From: Acidovorax sp. NCPPB 3576
GTDB taxonomy: Bacteria; Pseudomonadota; Gammaproteobacteria; Burkholderiales; Burkholderiaceae_C
Length of the DNA stretch: 64,000 nucleotides
Reading direction: 5' to 3'
Assembly (NCBI RefSeq): GCF_028473605.1
Contig: NZ_CP097267.1
Coordinates: forward strand, 1,976,501 to 2,040,500
Part shown: piece after piece, positions 8,861 to 17,567 of the stretch
Numbering within the stretch: position 1 is the first letter of the stretch
Layout of the letters: every line of letters begins with the position of its first letter
Made by a program: the position numbers and the translations under genes
Notes under the pieces: generated by a model
Seen by the model: the letters and a program-made list of their open reading frames with translations, nothing else
The model's database searches: none
Told to the model about the DNA's origin: nothing

Positions 8861-9612
8861 ACGCTTTCAAGGAAAGAGTGGTGCTGGTGACTGGAGGAGG
8901 CACTGGCATCGGGAGGGCGACGGCGATGGCTTTCGCCAAGCAAGGCGCCCAGGTGGCCATTGCAGGGCGCACGGTGTCGTCCTGCGCGGAAACCGCAAAG
9001 ATGATTCTGGATGCTGGCGGCATCGGCTTTGCGGTCGCCTGCGATGTTTCCAGCGAAAACGACGTCATGAATCTGATGGACGAAGTCGAGCGCCGTCTTG
9101 GCGTGGTGGACATCGCTTTCCTGAATGCGGGCGTCGGAACGGCCTCGGCCATCGTCGATCAAGACATTGATGCTTTTGAGGCGGTCATGCGCACAAACTG
9201 CACCGGGCTCATGCTGTGCATGAAGCACTTGCTGAGACCGATGTACGAACGTCGCTCGGGTTGCATCGTCAACAACCTTTCTGTACACGCCCATCGCACG
9301 ATTCTGGAGGGGACTGGCGCGTACACCGCGTCAAAGCATGCGGCCCTTGCACTGACGAAGGCCGCCGCAGTCGAGGCGGCGACCTATGGCGTGCGTGTGA
9401 ATGCCGTGTCCCCTGGGCCGATTTCCACAGAGATGCTGGCCCGCTCCAGTGCCGTTTCTGGAGGCCTCGAGGGCTGGGCGCAGCGTCTGCCCATGAAGCG
9501 CGTTGGTGAACCGCATGAGGTGGCGCAGGCCGTGCTCTGGCTCTGCAGCCCTGAGGCGTCATTTCTGACAGGTGCGGTCGTTCCAGTGGACGGTGGGTTT
9601 CTCTCACTTTGA
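8857..9612 (+). CDS. short-chain dehydrogenase/reductase
   Basis: 251 residues, classical SDR. TGGGTGIG at residues 12-19 binds NAD(P), NAG is at 90-92, and the catalytic residues are Ser142, Tyr156 and Lys160 (AYTASK). The C-terminal PVDGGFLSL is typical. It overlaps the preceding gene by ATGA, so translation is coupled. Given the cyclase upstream, oxidation or reduction of a cyclitol carbonyl is a reasonable guess. SDRs such as AcbN act on phosphorylated C7 cyclitols in the acarbose pathway. The substrate cannot be read from sequence. Confidence 0.88.
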   Translation: MNAFKERVVLVTGGGTGIGRATAMAFAKQGAQVAIAGRTVSSCAETAKMILDAGGIGFAVACDVSSENDVMNLMDEVERRLGVVDIAFLNAGVGTASAIVDQDIDAFEAVMRTNCTGLMLCMKHLLRPMYERRSGCIVNNLSVHAHRTILEGTGAYTASKHAALALTKAAAVEAATYGVRVNAVSPGPISTEMLARSSAVSGGLEGWAQRLPMKRVGEPHEVAQAVLWLCSPEASFLTGAVVPVDGGFLSL

Positions 9613-9621
9613 AGCCCGGCC

Positions 9622-10521
9622 ATGACATGGATTGTTTTGGGCCTGCTTGCGGGTCTGGTGCTGGGAACCTACGATTTTTTGACCAAGCTCGCGCTCAAGG
9701 AAAAAACAGTTCTGGAGGTGGTGTTTTGGTCATCCGTTCTTGGGGCGCTGATCTGGATACCTTTCTTCTTCCTACCCACCGTGTGGGCGGGCTCTTTGCA
9801 ACCGATGGGTTTGTACCCCGCAGCGTTGACCACAGCCGAGCAACTGGCCTTGCTACCCAAATCCGCAATGATGGTGGTCACTTGGGTTCTGTCGTATTAC
9901 TCGGTCAAATCATTGCCGCTTTCGATTTCCGCTGGCGTGCGCGCTTCGGGCCCCCTCTGGACGGCGGTAGGAGCCATCGTTTTTCTATCCGAGCAACTCA
10001 ACTGGTGGCAGTGGCTGGGGCTCGCGGTTTCCATGGGTTCCTATTATTTGTTTTCGTTGATTGGGCAAAAAGAAGGCATCAGTTTCCAGCGCAACGGCTG
10101 GGTGCTTTGCATGCTCGCAGCCACATTGCTGTCGTCTGCCAATGCGCTTTACGACAAGCACATTCTTGCGACCCTTCAACTGGATTTGGCCGCGGTTCAA
10201 GCGTACTCGGCGGTTCAGCGCGGTGGGATGGCGCTGCTGCTGTTGCCGTGGGTACTCGGAACGCTGGAATGCCGAAGCCTGCTGTCCCGAAATTGGGCGG
10301 TGCCCGCCATCGCCGCAGCCTATGTACTGGCCGAGTTCATTTATCTGACCGCCGTGCAAACCGAAGGGGCACTGATCTCGGTGATATCGGTGCTTCGGCG
10401 AACCAATCTGGTCATGGTGTTTGCCTTGAGCGCTCTGTTTTTTGCCGAGCGATTCATCCGGCAAAAAATATTGGCGATTGCAGGTGTTCTGGTCGGTATC
10501 GTGCTCACCATCGTTCATTAG
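9622..10521 (+). CDS. EamA/DMT-type inner-membrane transporter
   Basis: 299 residues, about ten hydrophobic segments in two similar halves, as in the drug/metabolite transporter superfamily. The first half starts TWIVLGLLAGLVLGTYDFL and the second half starts near WVLCMLAATLLSSANALYDK. It lies nine bases after the SDR and is probably the last gene of the unit. It may export or import the cyclitol or a precursor. Its stop codon overlaps that of the convergent LysR gene by four bases, leaving no room for an intergenic terminator. Confidence 0.85.
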   Translation: MTWIVLGLLAGLVLGTYDFLTKLALKEKTVLEVVFWSSVLGALIWIPFFFLPTVWAGSLQPMGLYPAALTTAEQLALLPKSAMMVVTWVLSYYSVKSLPLSISAGVRASGPLWTAVGAIVFLSEQLNWWQWLGLAVSMGSYYLFSLIGQKEGISFQRNGWVLCMLAATLLSSANALYDKHILATLQLDLAAVQAYSAVQRGGMALLLLPWVLGTLECRSLLSRNWAVPAIAAAYVLAEFIYLTAVQTEGALISVISVLRRTNLVMVFALSALFFAERFIRQKILAIAGVLVGIVLTIVH

Positions 10522-11393
10522 CCGTCCTGGACCAGAGAGCGAATCCAATGGATCACCGTGCTGCCATGGCGAGAGATCATGGCCCGTTCCGATGCAAGCA
10601 AAAAATACGACTGCTCAGAAGGAATGGCGATGTCGGAGACCTGGACCAAGCTGCCGTTTTGAAGGAGACCTTTGACAAGGGAACGTCGGCCCAGCGCGAT
10701 TCCTTGCAGATTGAGAGCCGCATCCAACATGAAACCAGTGTCGGAATACGTCAGCGTCCGCTGTGCCGGAGAAATCTGTATCCCTGCTTTTGTCAGCCAG
10801 GGCTCCCAAGGCTGCCTGCTGTGGGACAGAAATACCGCGCGTTTGAACAGGTCAGCGACGCTGTGTGTATTCCACTGTTTCAGGTAAGCCGGAGCTGCCA
10901 CGGGAAACCATTCGTCCTCCAGCAACGGTTCGCAATGATGGGCTTGAGGGCGGGCCTTGGCGAACCGGATGGCAATGTCTGCCTCCCCTTGGTCAATGTC
11001 TACTTTGCAAGTCGTCGGCGACACCTCGATGGAAACGGCGGGATGCAAGCGCTGAAATTCCGTGAGCGCAGGCACCAACCGAAAGCGCGCAAAGGAGGGC
11101 AATACGCTGATCCGGATGACGCTGCGCTCTTGAGCGAAGCCAGAGAAAGCGGCCTCCAGCGTGTCCAGCGAGTCTTTCATTCGTTGATGCAGATACTCGC
11201 CCTCAGTGGTCATTGCGACCGAGCGAGTGGTCCGCATGAACAAACTGCTGCCCAGCAGGCGTTCAAGTTCACGAATCCGGTGGCTCACAGAACTGTGGGA
11301 AATGTTCAGCTCATCCGCCGCTTTGTTGAAGCTGCGCATGCGCGCTACAGCGTCGAAAGCAAGAATCAAATGGATGGGAGGTATCTTTCGCAT
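10518..11393 (-). CDS. LysR-family transcriptional regulator (GcvA-like)
   Basis: About 291 residues. The N-terminal winged helix (MRKIPPIHLILAFDAVARMR, then FNKAADELNISHSSVSHRIR) is followed by a substrate-binding domain of the GcvA type. The start at 11393 matches the usual MRKLPPLNALRAF beginning of this subgroup. An in-frame ATG at 11468 would add 25 residues inside the ROK gene. The start codon is back-to-back with that of the ROK kinase (shared CATG), so its promoter and any operator must lie within the kinase gene or in its own coding region. It is the likely regulator of the flanking cyclitol genes, and the effector is unknown. Confidence 0.88.
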   Translation of the reverse strand: MRKIPPIHLILAFDAVARMRSFNKAADELNISHSSVSHRIRELERLLGSSLFMRTTRSVAMTTEGEYLHQRMKDSLDTLEAAFSGFAQERSVIRISVLPSFARFRLVPALTEFQRLHPAVSIEVSPTTCKVDIDQGEADIAIRFAKARPQAHHCEPLLEDEWFPVAAPAYLKQWNTHSVADLFKRAVFLSHSRQPWEPWLTKAGIQISPAQRTLTYSDTGFMLDAALNLQGIALGRRSLVKGLLQNGSLVQVSDIAIPSEQSYFLLASERAMISRHGSTVIHWIRSLVQDG

Positions 11394-12306
11394 GGACGCG
11401 GATAAGGAAAATTCGAAGGAAAGATTCCATATCGGGATCGATCTGGGTGGGACAAAAATCGAAGGCATCGTACTCGACCATCAATATCGAGAATGCCGGC
11501 GAATCCGAATGGAAACCCGATCCAGCGATGGATATGCCAATGTTTTACAGCGCATTATCGAAATCCATTCCCAGCTGGCGATGGTGGCTTTGGGTAAAGA
11601 GGTGACATTGGGAATCTGCACTCCTGGATCCATCTCGAAAACCAACGGGCTGTTGAAAAATTGCAATGCAACCGAATTGAATGGGCATCCTTTGCAGGCA
11701 GATCTGCTTCAGCGTCTGGGCCGTCCGTTCACGATGGAAAACGATGCCAATTGCTTTGCGATCGCAGAAGCCCGCCATGGCGCGGGCAGCGGGCACGGCT
11801 GTGTGCTGGGAATCGTGCTCGGCACGGGAGTGGGGGCAGGCATCGTAGTCAATGGGCACCTTTGGAGCGGGCGTCATGGCATTGCCGGTGAGTGGGGCCA
11901 TATGTCTGTCGATCCCAATGGACCTCCTTGCTACTGCGGCCGCAAAGGGTGTGCCGAGCGCTATCTGAGCGGGGCAGCCTTGGAGGCCAACTACCAGCAG
12001 TCCACAGGCCAGTCTGCCGATGCAGCCCGCATCGTCGAAATGGCGCGGCGGGGTAACAAAGCTGCGTTCGACGTGTTGGACCAGTTTCTCAGCCGGTTTG
12101 CCGGAGCGGTCGCCAACGTGGTTGCCGTGCTGGACCCGGATGCCATCGTCATTGGCGGCGGACTTGCAAGCATCGATGAACTGTACGAAGAAGGTGCCCT
12201 GCGGTTGCAGCGGATGGTTTTCAACGATGCCTTTCATACCCCGGTGCTACGCAATAGGCTCGGCAACTCGGCGGGCGTGATCGGCGCTGCCATGGTGGGG
12301 GTTTGA
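11392..12306 (+). CDS. ROK-family sugar or cyclitol kinase
   Basis: 304 residues. The phosphate-binding DLGGTK is at 17-22 and the catalytic Asp118 is in MENDAN. The ROK zinc signature is His170 with Cys180, Cys182 and Cys187 (GHMSVDP..., CYCGRKGCAERYLSG). Family members phosphorylate glucose, N-acetyl amino sugars or, in acarbose and validamycin clusters, C7 cyclitols (AcbM, ValC). The company of a valiolone-synthase-like cyclase favours the last option, but this is inference. GGGAGG at 11376-11381 supports the start. The gene is divergent from LysR with overlapping start codons and one base ahead of the PfkB gene. Confidence 0.88.
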   Translation: MDADKENSKERFHIGIDLGGTKIEGIVLDHQYRECRRIRMETRSSDGYANVLQRIIEIHSQLAMVALGKEVTLGICTPGSISKTNGLLKNCNATELNGHPLQADLLQRLGRPFTMENDANCFAIAEARHGAGSGHGCVLGIVLGTGVGAGIVVNGHLWSGRHGIAGEWGHMSVDPNGPPCYCGRKGCAERYLSGAALEANYQQSTGQSADAARIVEMARRGNKAAFDVLDQFLSRFAGAVANVVAVLDPDAIVIGGGLASIDELYEEGALRLQRMVFNDAFHTPVLRNRLGNSAGVIGAAMVGV

Positions 12307-12307
12307 C

Positions 12308-13225
12308 GTGCGTGTGGTCACGATTGGCGGTGCCACCCTCGATATCGTGGTTGCAGGAGCGAATACAGCGCTTGGCCCCGGAGCCAAACATGACGTGGCC
12401 AGCATAGGCTGGTCGATGGGCGGAGGTGCGGTGAATGCTGCGCTGGGGTTTGCTGCCTTTCACGCGCACGTGATTGCCTTGTGCGCCGTTGGTGCGGATG
12501 TGGAAGGCCGATGGTTGCGTGATACGTTGATCCGGCAAGGCATTTCGGTGGAAGGCGTACAAACCATTCCCGGATGCGCCACGGGTAAAGCCGTGATCCA
12601 CCTGGACCCGCAGGGCGAGGCTGCCGTGTTCGCACAGCGTGGTGCCAGCACCCGGCTGTCGTTGAAGGGGGCGGCTGCGATGCTCATGCAAGCAGACGTG
12701 GTGTATATCTCTGCATTGGCAGATGCAGCCACTGTCCAATTGAACCAGACACTGACCGAGCCTTCGTGCCATCCTTTTCGTTTGGCGGTCAATCCGGGCG
12801 CACGTCAGTTGCGGCAATCGCCACACCTTTTGGAGCCGTCATTGCAAGCGGCAGACTTGATTTGCTTGAATGCAGTCGAAGCACAACTGCTGGCAGCCAG
12901 CAGGAAATTGGCCTGCACAGGAGATCTGAGCGCAAGCGACGCCGTAGAGCTCGCTTGTGCATTGGCGCATCGTCCGGCGCAATGCGTGCTGATTACCCTC
13001 GGAGCTGACGGGGCCGCGTTTTTCGATGGGTCGAAGGGACACTATCACCCTGCAGAGCGCGTAGCCGTCGTTTCCACGTTGGGCGCTGGAGATGCTTACG
13101 CGTCGGCCTTTGCTTTTCACTGGTTTTCAGGCCATGGCGCCAGCGCGTCCTTGCTGGCCGCCAATCGCAGCGCTGCCGTCGTGCTTCAAGTCGCTTCTGC
13201 AAATCAGGCAACTTTGGCCATGTAG
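12308..13225 (+). CDS. PfkB-family carbohydrate kinase
   Basis: 305 residues, ribokinase fold. The N-terminal GGGAVNAALGFAAF (38-51), NAVE (188-191, the NxxE magnesium motif) and STLGAGDAYASAF with catalytic Asp262 are all present. It starts with GTG one base after the ROK stop codon, so the two kinases are co-expressed. Two kinases in one unit suggest sequential phosphorylation, for example of a primary hydroxyl and then a ring hydroxyl. Ribose, fructose or nucleoside substrates are alternatives. A strong terminator follows. Confidence 0.87.
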   Translation: MRVVTIGGATLDIVVAGANTALGPGAKHDVASIGWSMGGGAVNAALGFAAFHAHVIALCAVGADVEGRWLRDTLIRQGISVEGVQTIPGCATGKAVIHLDPQGEAAVFAQRGASTRLSLKGAAAMLMQADVVYISALADAATVQLNQTLTEPSCHPFRLAVNPGARQLRQSPHLLEPSLQAADLICLNAVEAQLLAASRKLACTGDLSASDAVELACALAHRPAQCVLITLGADGAAFFDGSKGHYHPAERVAVVSTLGAGDAYASAFAFHWFSGHGASASLLAANRSAAVVLQVASANQATLAM

Positions 13226-13252
13226 AAAATCACCGGAGCGAACTGGCGAACA

Positions 13253-13286
13253 AATAAAAAAGCCACCCGAAGGTGGCTTTTTTATT
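13253..13286 (+). terminator. rho-independent terminator after the kinase genes
   Basis: A perfect fifteen-base stem (13253-13267 with 13272-13286) around loop CGAA, with an A run on one side and a T run on the other. It is symmetrical and may also stop transcription arriving from tRNA-Ser on the other strand. Confidence 0.93.
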
Positions 13287-13311
13287 TCCCGGCTTGGAGT
13301 CGGAACTGTTT

Positions 13312-13402
<91 letters not shown>

Positions 13403-13463
13403 GAAGCCCGCGATTGTAGCAGCGGTTTTGGCCTGTTTTTTGAAAATCGTTGAAGGCTGCCGC

Positions 13464-14384
13464 TCAGGTCGCGCGCTGGGTGGTTTGAACCATCTTCATC
13501 GCAGAGCCGATGAGGGCGGACACCTCGCTCATGTTGCTGGGCACGATAAGGGTGGTCGTCGCATCTGCGGCCACCTTGCCGTAAGCGTCCACGGCCCGCT
13601 CTGCCACCTTCAGCTGCACGGCCTGCTCGCCGCCCGGTTGCCGGATGGCCGCCGCGATGCGTTCGATGGCCTGTGCCGTGGCTTCTGCCACCGCGGTGAT
13701 GGACGCGGCCTCACCCTGTGCGTTGTTGATCTGCGCCTGCTTTTCGCCTTCGGAACGCGCAATGAATGCTTCGCGCTCGCCGGTGGCGATATTGATCTGC
13801 TCCTGCCGGCGGCCTTCCGATGCGGCGATGAGGGCGCGCTTTTCCCGCTCCGCCGTGATCTGGGCCTGCATGGAGCGCAGGATTTCAGCCGGCGGGGTGA
13901 GGTCCTTGATTTCGTAGCGCAGCACCTTCACGCCCCAATTCAGCGCGGCCTCGTCGATCGCCTGGACGATCTGGGCGTTGATGATGTCGCGTTCTTCGAA
14001 CGTCTTGTCGAGTTCGAGCTTGCCGATCACGCTGCGCAGCGACGTTTGCGCCAGTTGGGTCACGGCCATGATGTAGTTGCTGGAGCCGTAGCTGGCGCGC
14101 ATGGGGTCGGTCACCTGGAAGTAGAGGATGCCGTCCACCTGCAACTGGGTGTTGTCACGCGTGATGCAGACCTGGCTGGGCACATCGAGCGGAATTTCCT
14201 TGAGGCTGTGCTTGTAGGCCACGCGATCGACGAAGGGCACGAGGAAGTTCAGTCCTGGCGTGAGGGTGCCGGCATATTTGCCCAGCCGTTCCTTGACCCA
14301 GGCGTTCTGTTGCGGAACCACCTTCACCGAGCGTGCGATGAAGATGCCGGCGATGACGACGATGACGAGGGCAATGATTTCCAT
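13464..14384 (-). CDS. SPFH/band-7 (stomatin, QmcA-like) membrane protein
   Basis: 306 residues. One N-terminal membrane segment (MEIIALVIVVIAGIFIA) is followed by the band-7 domain (VPQQNAWVKERLGKYAGTL) and a long helical region rich in Ala, Glu and Gln. Such proteins form large rings at the membrane and gather proteases or other partners. The start at 14384 has AAAGGAC upstream. The frame is open further upstream, but only because of high GC. It lies 65 bases downstream of the NfeD-like gene, the usual partner. Confidence 0.92.
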   Translation of the reverse strand: MEIIALVIVVIAGIFIARSVKVVPQQNAWVKERLGKYAGTLTPGLNFLVPFVDRVAYKHSLKEIPLDVPSQVCITRDNTQLQVDGILYFQVTDPMRASYGSSNYIMAVTQLAQTSLRSVIGKLELDKTFEERDIINAQIVQAIDEAALNWGVKVLRYEIKDLTPPAEILRSMQAQITAEREKRALIAASEGRRQEQINIATGEREAFIARSEGEKQAQINNAQGEAASITAVAEATAQAIERIAAAIRQPGGEQAVQLKVAERAVDAYGKVAADATTTLIVPSNMSEVSALIGSAMKMVQTTQRAT

Positions 14385-14449
14385 GGGGTCCTTTGCGATG
14401 GTGAAGATTCGGGGCGGTATGCCACTGTGCAGGATCGTGACGGAGAGAC

Positions 14450-14878
14450 TCAGGCCTTGTCGACCAGCAGGCGGTTGCCGATGACTTCCGCCACGCGATG
14501 CAGACCGGAGGAGGGCGCGTTGCCGGGTCGCAGAACCACTGTCCATTGGGCGCCGCGGTAGCGCACCTGCGCGGTGCCGTCGGGATTCCATATCTCCACG
14601 TTCACGGACTCGCCCACGTCCATGTTCACGTCGCGGTTGCTCGATGCAGGCTGGGCGCCAGGGCTTTTCTTCCTGAACACATAGCAGCCCACCACACCCG
14701 CCGACCCGACAGCGGCGGCGGCCAGCAGTTGCACCGCGACCGAGGCGCCCGCATGGGCTGCGAGCGCGCCCGCGGCCAGGCCCACGGCCAGCATGAGCAG
14801 GTAGAACGTGCCTGTGAAAAGCTCCACGGCAACGGCCCCTCCCGCCATCAGCCACCAGAGGGTGGATTGCTCTATCAC
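14450..14878 (-). CDS. NfeD-like membrane protein
   Basis: About 142 residues. Hydrophobic segments cover roughly residues 5-60 (LWWLMAGGAVAVELF onward), and a C-terminal soluble beta-barrel (OB-fold) domain contains VNVEIWNPDGTAQVRYRG. NfeD proteins are encoded next to SPFH proteins and are thought to anchor or modulate them. The start is probably GTG at 14878 with GAGGAG six bases upstream. An ATG at 14911 lacks a ribosome binding site. It is the first gene of a two-gene unit with the band-7 gene. Confidence 0.88.
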   Translation of the reverse strand: MIEQSTLWWLMAGGAVAVELFTGTFYLLMLAVGLAAGALAAHAGASVAVQLLAAAAVGSAGVVGCYVFRKKSPGAQPASSNRDVNMDVGESVNVEIWNPDGTAQVRYRGAQWTVVLRPGNAPSSGLHRVAEVIGNRLLVDKA

Positions 14879-15009
14879 TGCATGCTCCTCGATGTGTTTA
14901 GTGCACCACATTCTGGGTCAAAAGACCGGACCGTCAAAGGCGTGACAACGTTATTCCTTACACTTCGCGCCTGTTTCGTTTTTTGAGCCCGCTCGCTCGG
15001 AGGCTGCGC

Positions 15010-17391
15010 ATGAAATTCCGCTTTCCCATCATCATCATCGATGAGGACTATCGTTCCGAGAACACGTCGGGTCTGGGCATCCGCGCGCTGGCGCAGGCCA
15101 TCGAATCGGAGGGCTTCGAGGTGCTGGGGGTCACAAGCTACGGCGACCTGTCGCAGTTTGCGCAGCAGCAAAGCCGCGCGAGCGCTTTCATCCTGTCGAT
15201 CGACGACGAAGAGTTCACCCTCGGCTCGGGCCTGGACCCCATCGTGCTGAGCCTGCGCAACTTCATCGCCGAAGTGCGCCGCAAGAATTCCGACGTGCCG
15301 ATCTACGTGCATGGCGAAACCAAGACCAGCCGCCACCTGCCCAACGACATCCTGCGCGAGCTGCACGGCTTCATCCACATGTTCGAGGACACGCCGGAGT
15401 TCGTGGCCCGCCACATCATCCGCGAGGCCAAGAGCTATCTGGAGGGCGTGCAGCCGCCGTTCTTCAAGGCCTTGCTGGACTATGCGGAAGACGGCTCCTA
15501 CAGCTGGCACTGCCCTGGCCACTCGGGTGGCGTGGCGTTTCTCAAGAGCCCCGTGGGGCAGATGTTCCACCAGTTCTTCGGCGAGAACATGCTGCGCGCC
15601 GACGTGTGCAATGCGGTCGAAGAACTGGGCCAGCTGCTCGACCACAACGGCGCCATCGGCGAGAGCGAGCGCAATGCCGCGCGCATCTTCAATGCGGACC
15701 ACTGCTTTTTCGTGACCAACGGCACCAGCACGTCCAACAAGATGGTGTGGCACCACACGGTGGCGCCCGGCGATGTGGTGGTGGTGGACCGCAACTGCCA
15801 CAAGTCCATCCTGCACAGCATCATCATGACGGGCGCCATTCCGGTGTTCATGAAGCCCACGCGCAACCACTTCGGCATCATCGGCCCGATTCCCCAGTCG
15901 GAATTCGAGCCCGAGGCGATCCAGGCCAAGATCCGCGCCAATCCGCTGCTCAAGGGCGTGGATGCGAAGGCCGTGAAGCCGCGCGTGCTCACGCTCACGC
16001 AGTCCACCTACGACGGGGTGCTCTACAACACCGAAACCATCAAGGGCATGCTCGATGGCTACGTGGACAACCTGCACTTCGACGAAGCATGGCTGCCCCA
16101 TGCGGCGTTCCACCCGTTCTACGGCAGCTACCACGCGATGGGCAAGAAGCGCGCGCGGCCCAAGCACTCGGTGGTGTATGCCACGCAGTCCATCCACAAG
16201 CTGCTGGCAGGCATTAGCCAGGCCAGCCACGTGCTGGTGCAGGACTCGCAGACGGTCAAGCTCGACCGGCCGCTGTTCAACGAGGCGTACCTCATGCACA
16301 CCTCGACCTCGCCGCAGTACAGCATCATTGCCAGCTGCGATGTGGCCGCCGCGATGATGGAGCCGCCCGGCGGCACCGCGCTGGTCGAAGAGAGCCTGCT
16401 CGAAGCCTTGGACTTTCGCCGCGCGATGCGCAAGGTGGAAGAGGAGTTCGGCAAGAACGACTGGTGGTTCAAGGTGTGGGGGCCGGACAAGCTCGTGGAC
16501 GAAGGCCTGGGCCGCGCCGAGGACTGGGTCATCCGCAGCGACGGCAAAGGCAAGAAGAACCACGCCAGCAAGTGGCACGGCTTCGGCCAACTGGCCGACG
16601 GCTTCAACATGCTGGACCCGATCAAGTCCACCATCGTCACGCCCGGCCTGAACCTGGATGGCAAGTTCGACGCGAACGGCATTCCCGCATCCATCGTGAC
16701 CAAGTACCTGGCCGAGCATGGCGTGGTCGTGGAGAAGACGGGGCTCTACAGCTTCTTCATCATGTTTACCATCGGCATCACCAAGGGCCGCTGGAACACG
16801 CTGCTGACGGCGCTGCAGCAGTTCAAGGACGACTACGAGAAGAACCAGCCGATGTGGCGCATCCTTCCGGAGTTCTGCCAGCAGCACAAGAAATACGAAC
16901 GCATGGGCCTGCGCGATCTGTGCCAGCACGTTCACCAGCTCTACGCCAAGTACGACATCGCACGCCTGACCACGGAGATGTACCTGTCGGACCTGACGCC
17001 TTCGATGAAGCCGAGCGACGCCTATGCGCACATCGCGCACCGCAAGACCGAGCGCGTGGAAATCGATGCCCTGGAAGGCCGCATCACGACGAGCCTGATC
17101 ACGCCGTACCCGCCTGGCATTCCGCTGCTCATTCCGGGCGAGGTCTTCAACAAGAAGATCGTGGACTACCTCAAGTTTTCGCGTGAGTTTTCCAAGCTGT
17201 GTCCGGGTTTCGAAACCGACATCCACGGCCTGGTGGAGATCGAAGACGACAACGGCAACGTGCGCTATTACGCCGATTGCGTGGCAGCCGCGCCCCAGGC
17301 GGCGCCTGCACGCAAGAGCCGCAAGAACGCCCCTGCCGCACAAGACATCGTGCAGGTGGGCAGCGACGGACCGTTCGGCCGCACGATCTGA
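15010..17391 (+). CDS. Orn/Lys/Arg decarboxylase (PLP-dependent, AdiA/CadA family)
   Basis: 793 residues, a fold-type I decarboxylase that removes CO2 from a basic amino acid to give a polyamine or agmatine, used for acid resistance or polyamine supply. The N-terminal wing domain starts FRFPIIIIDED. The PLP core has the lysine in QSIHKLLAGISQASH (Lys397) and the substrate-loop sequence STSPQYSIIASCD. The C-terminal domain contains LITPYPPGIPLLIPGE. It is longer than E. coli CadA (715) and AdiA (756). GGAGG six bases before the ATG fixes the start. Arginine or lysine is likely, and no cognate antiporter gene is adjacent. A terminator follows. Confidence 0.92.
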   Translation: MKFRFPIIIIDEDYRSENTSGLGIRALAQAIESEGFEVLGVTSYGDLSQFAQQQSRASAFILSIDDEEFTLGSGLDPIVLSLRNFIAEVRRKNSDVPIYVHGETKTSRHLPNDILRELHGFIHMFEDTPEFVARHIIREAKSYLEGVQPPFFKALLDYAEDGSYSWHCPGHSGGVAFLKSPVGQMFHQFFGENMLRADVCNAVEELGQLLDHNGAIGESERNAARIFNADHCFFVTNGTSTSNKMVWHHTVAPGDVVVVDRNCHKSILHSIIMTGAIPVFMKPTRNHFGIIGPIPQSEFEPEAIQAKIRANPLLKGVDAKAVKPRVLTLTQSTYDGVLYNTETIKGMLDGYVDNLHFDEAWLPHAAFHPFYGSYHAMGKKRARPKHSVVYATQSIHKLLAGISQASHVLVQDSQTVKLDRPLFNEAYLMHTSTSPQYSIIASCDVAAAMMEPPGGTALVEESLLEALDFRRAMRKVEEEFGKNDWWFKVWGPDKLVDEGLGRAEDWVIRSDGKGKKNHASKWHGFGQLADGFNMLDPIKSTIVTPGLNLDGKFDANGIPASIVTKYLAEHGVVVEKTGLYSFFIMFTIGITKGRWNTLLTALQQFKDDYEKNQPMWRILPEFCQQHKKYERMGLRDLCQHVHQLYAKYDIARLTTEMYLSDLTPSMKPSDAYAHIAHRKTERVEIDALEGRITTSLITPYPPGIPLLIPGEVFNKKIVDYLKFSREFSKLCPGFETDIHGLVEIEDDNGNVRYYADCVAAAPQAAPARKSRKNAPAAQDIVQVGSDGPFGRTI

Positions 17392-17422
17392 TCGCCGCGC
17401 GGCGCGCTGGATATCCCTTTTG

Positions 17423-17460
17423 AAAAAGCCCGGCGGCGCGAAAGCGCCTCCGGGCTTTTT
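17423..17460 (+). terminator. rho-independent terminator after the decarboxylase
   Basis: AAAAAGCCCGG (17423-17433) pairs with CCGGGCTTTTT (17450-17460) around a GC-rich inner hairpin with a GAAA tetraloop. It lies 31 bases after the stop codon. Confidence 0.93.
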
Positions 17461-17567
17461 GTATGGGAATGTCAACGCGTGAATCCAAGCGGCCGCCAGG
17501 CCCGTATGAGTGTTCAGCCGCTCGAATTGTCGGGCGGCGTCAGACCACCAACTACCGGAGATTTGCA

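Noticed and set aside
9609..11405. A 598-codon plus-strand frame across the transporter and LysR genes
   Set aside because: It lies in the wrong frame of the transporter and antisense to LysR, both of which have clear family motifs.
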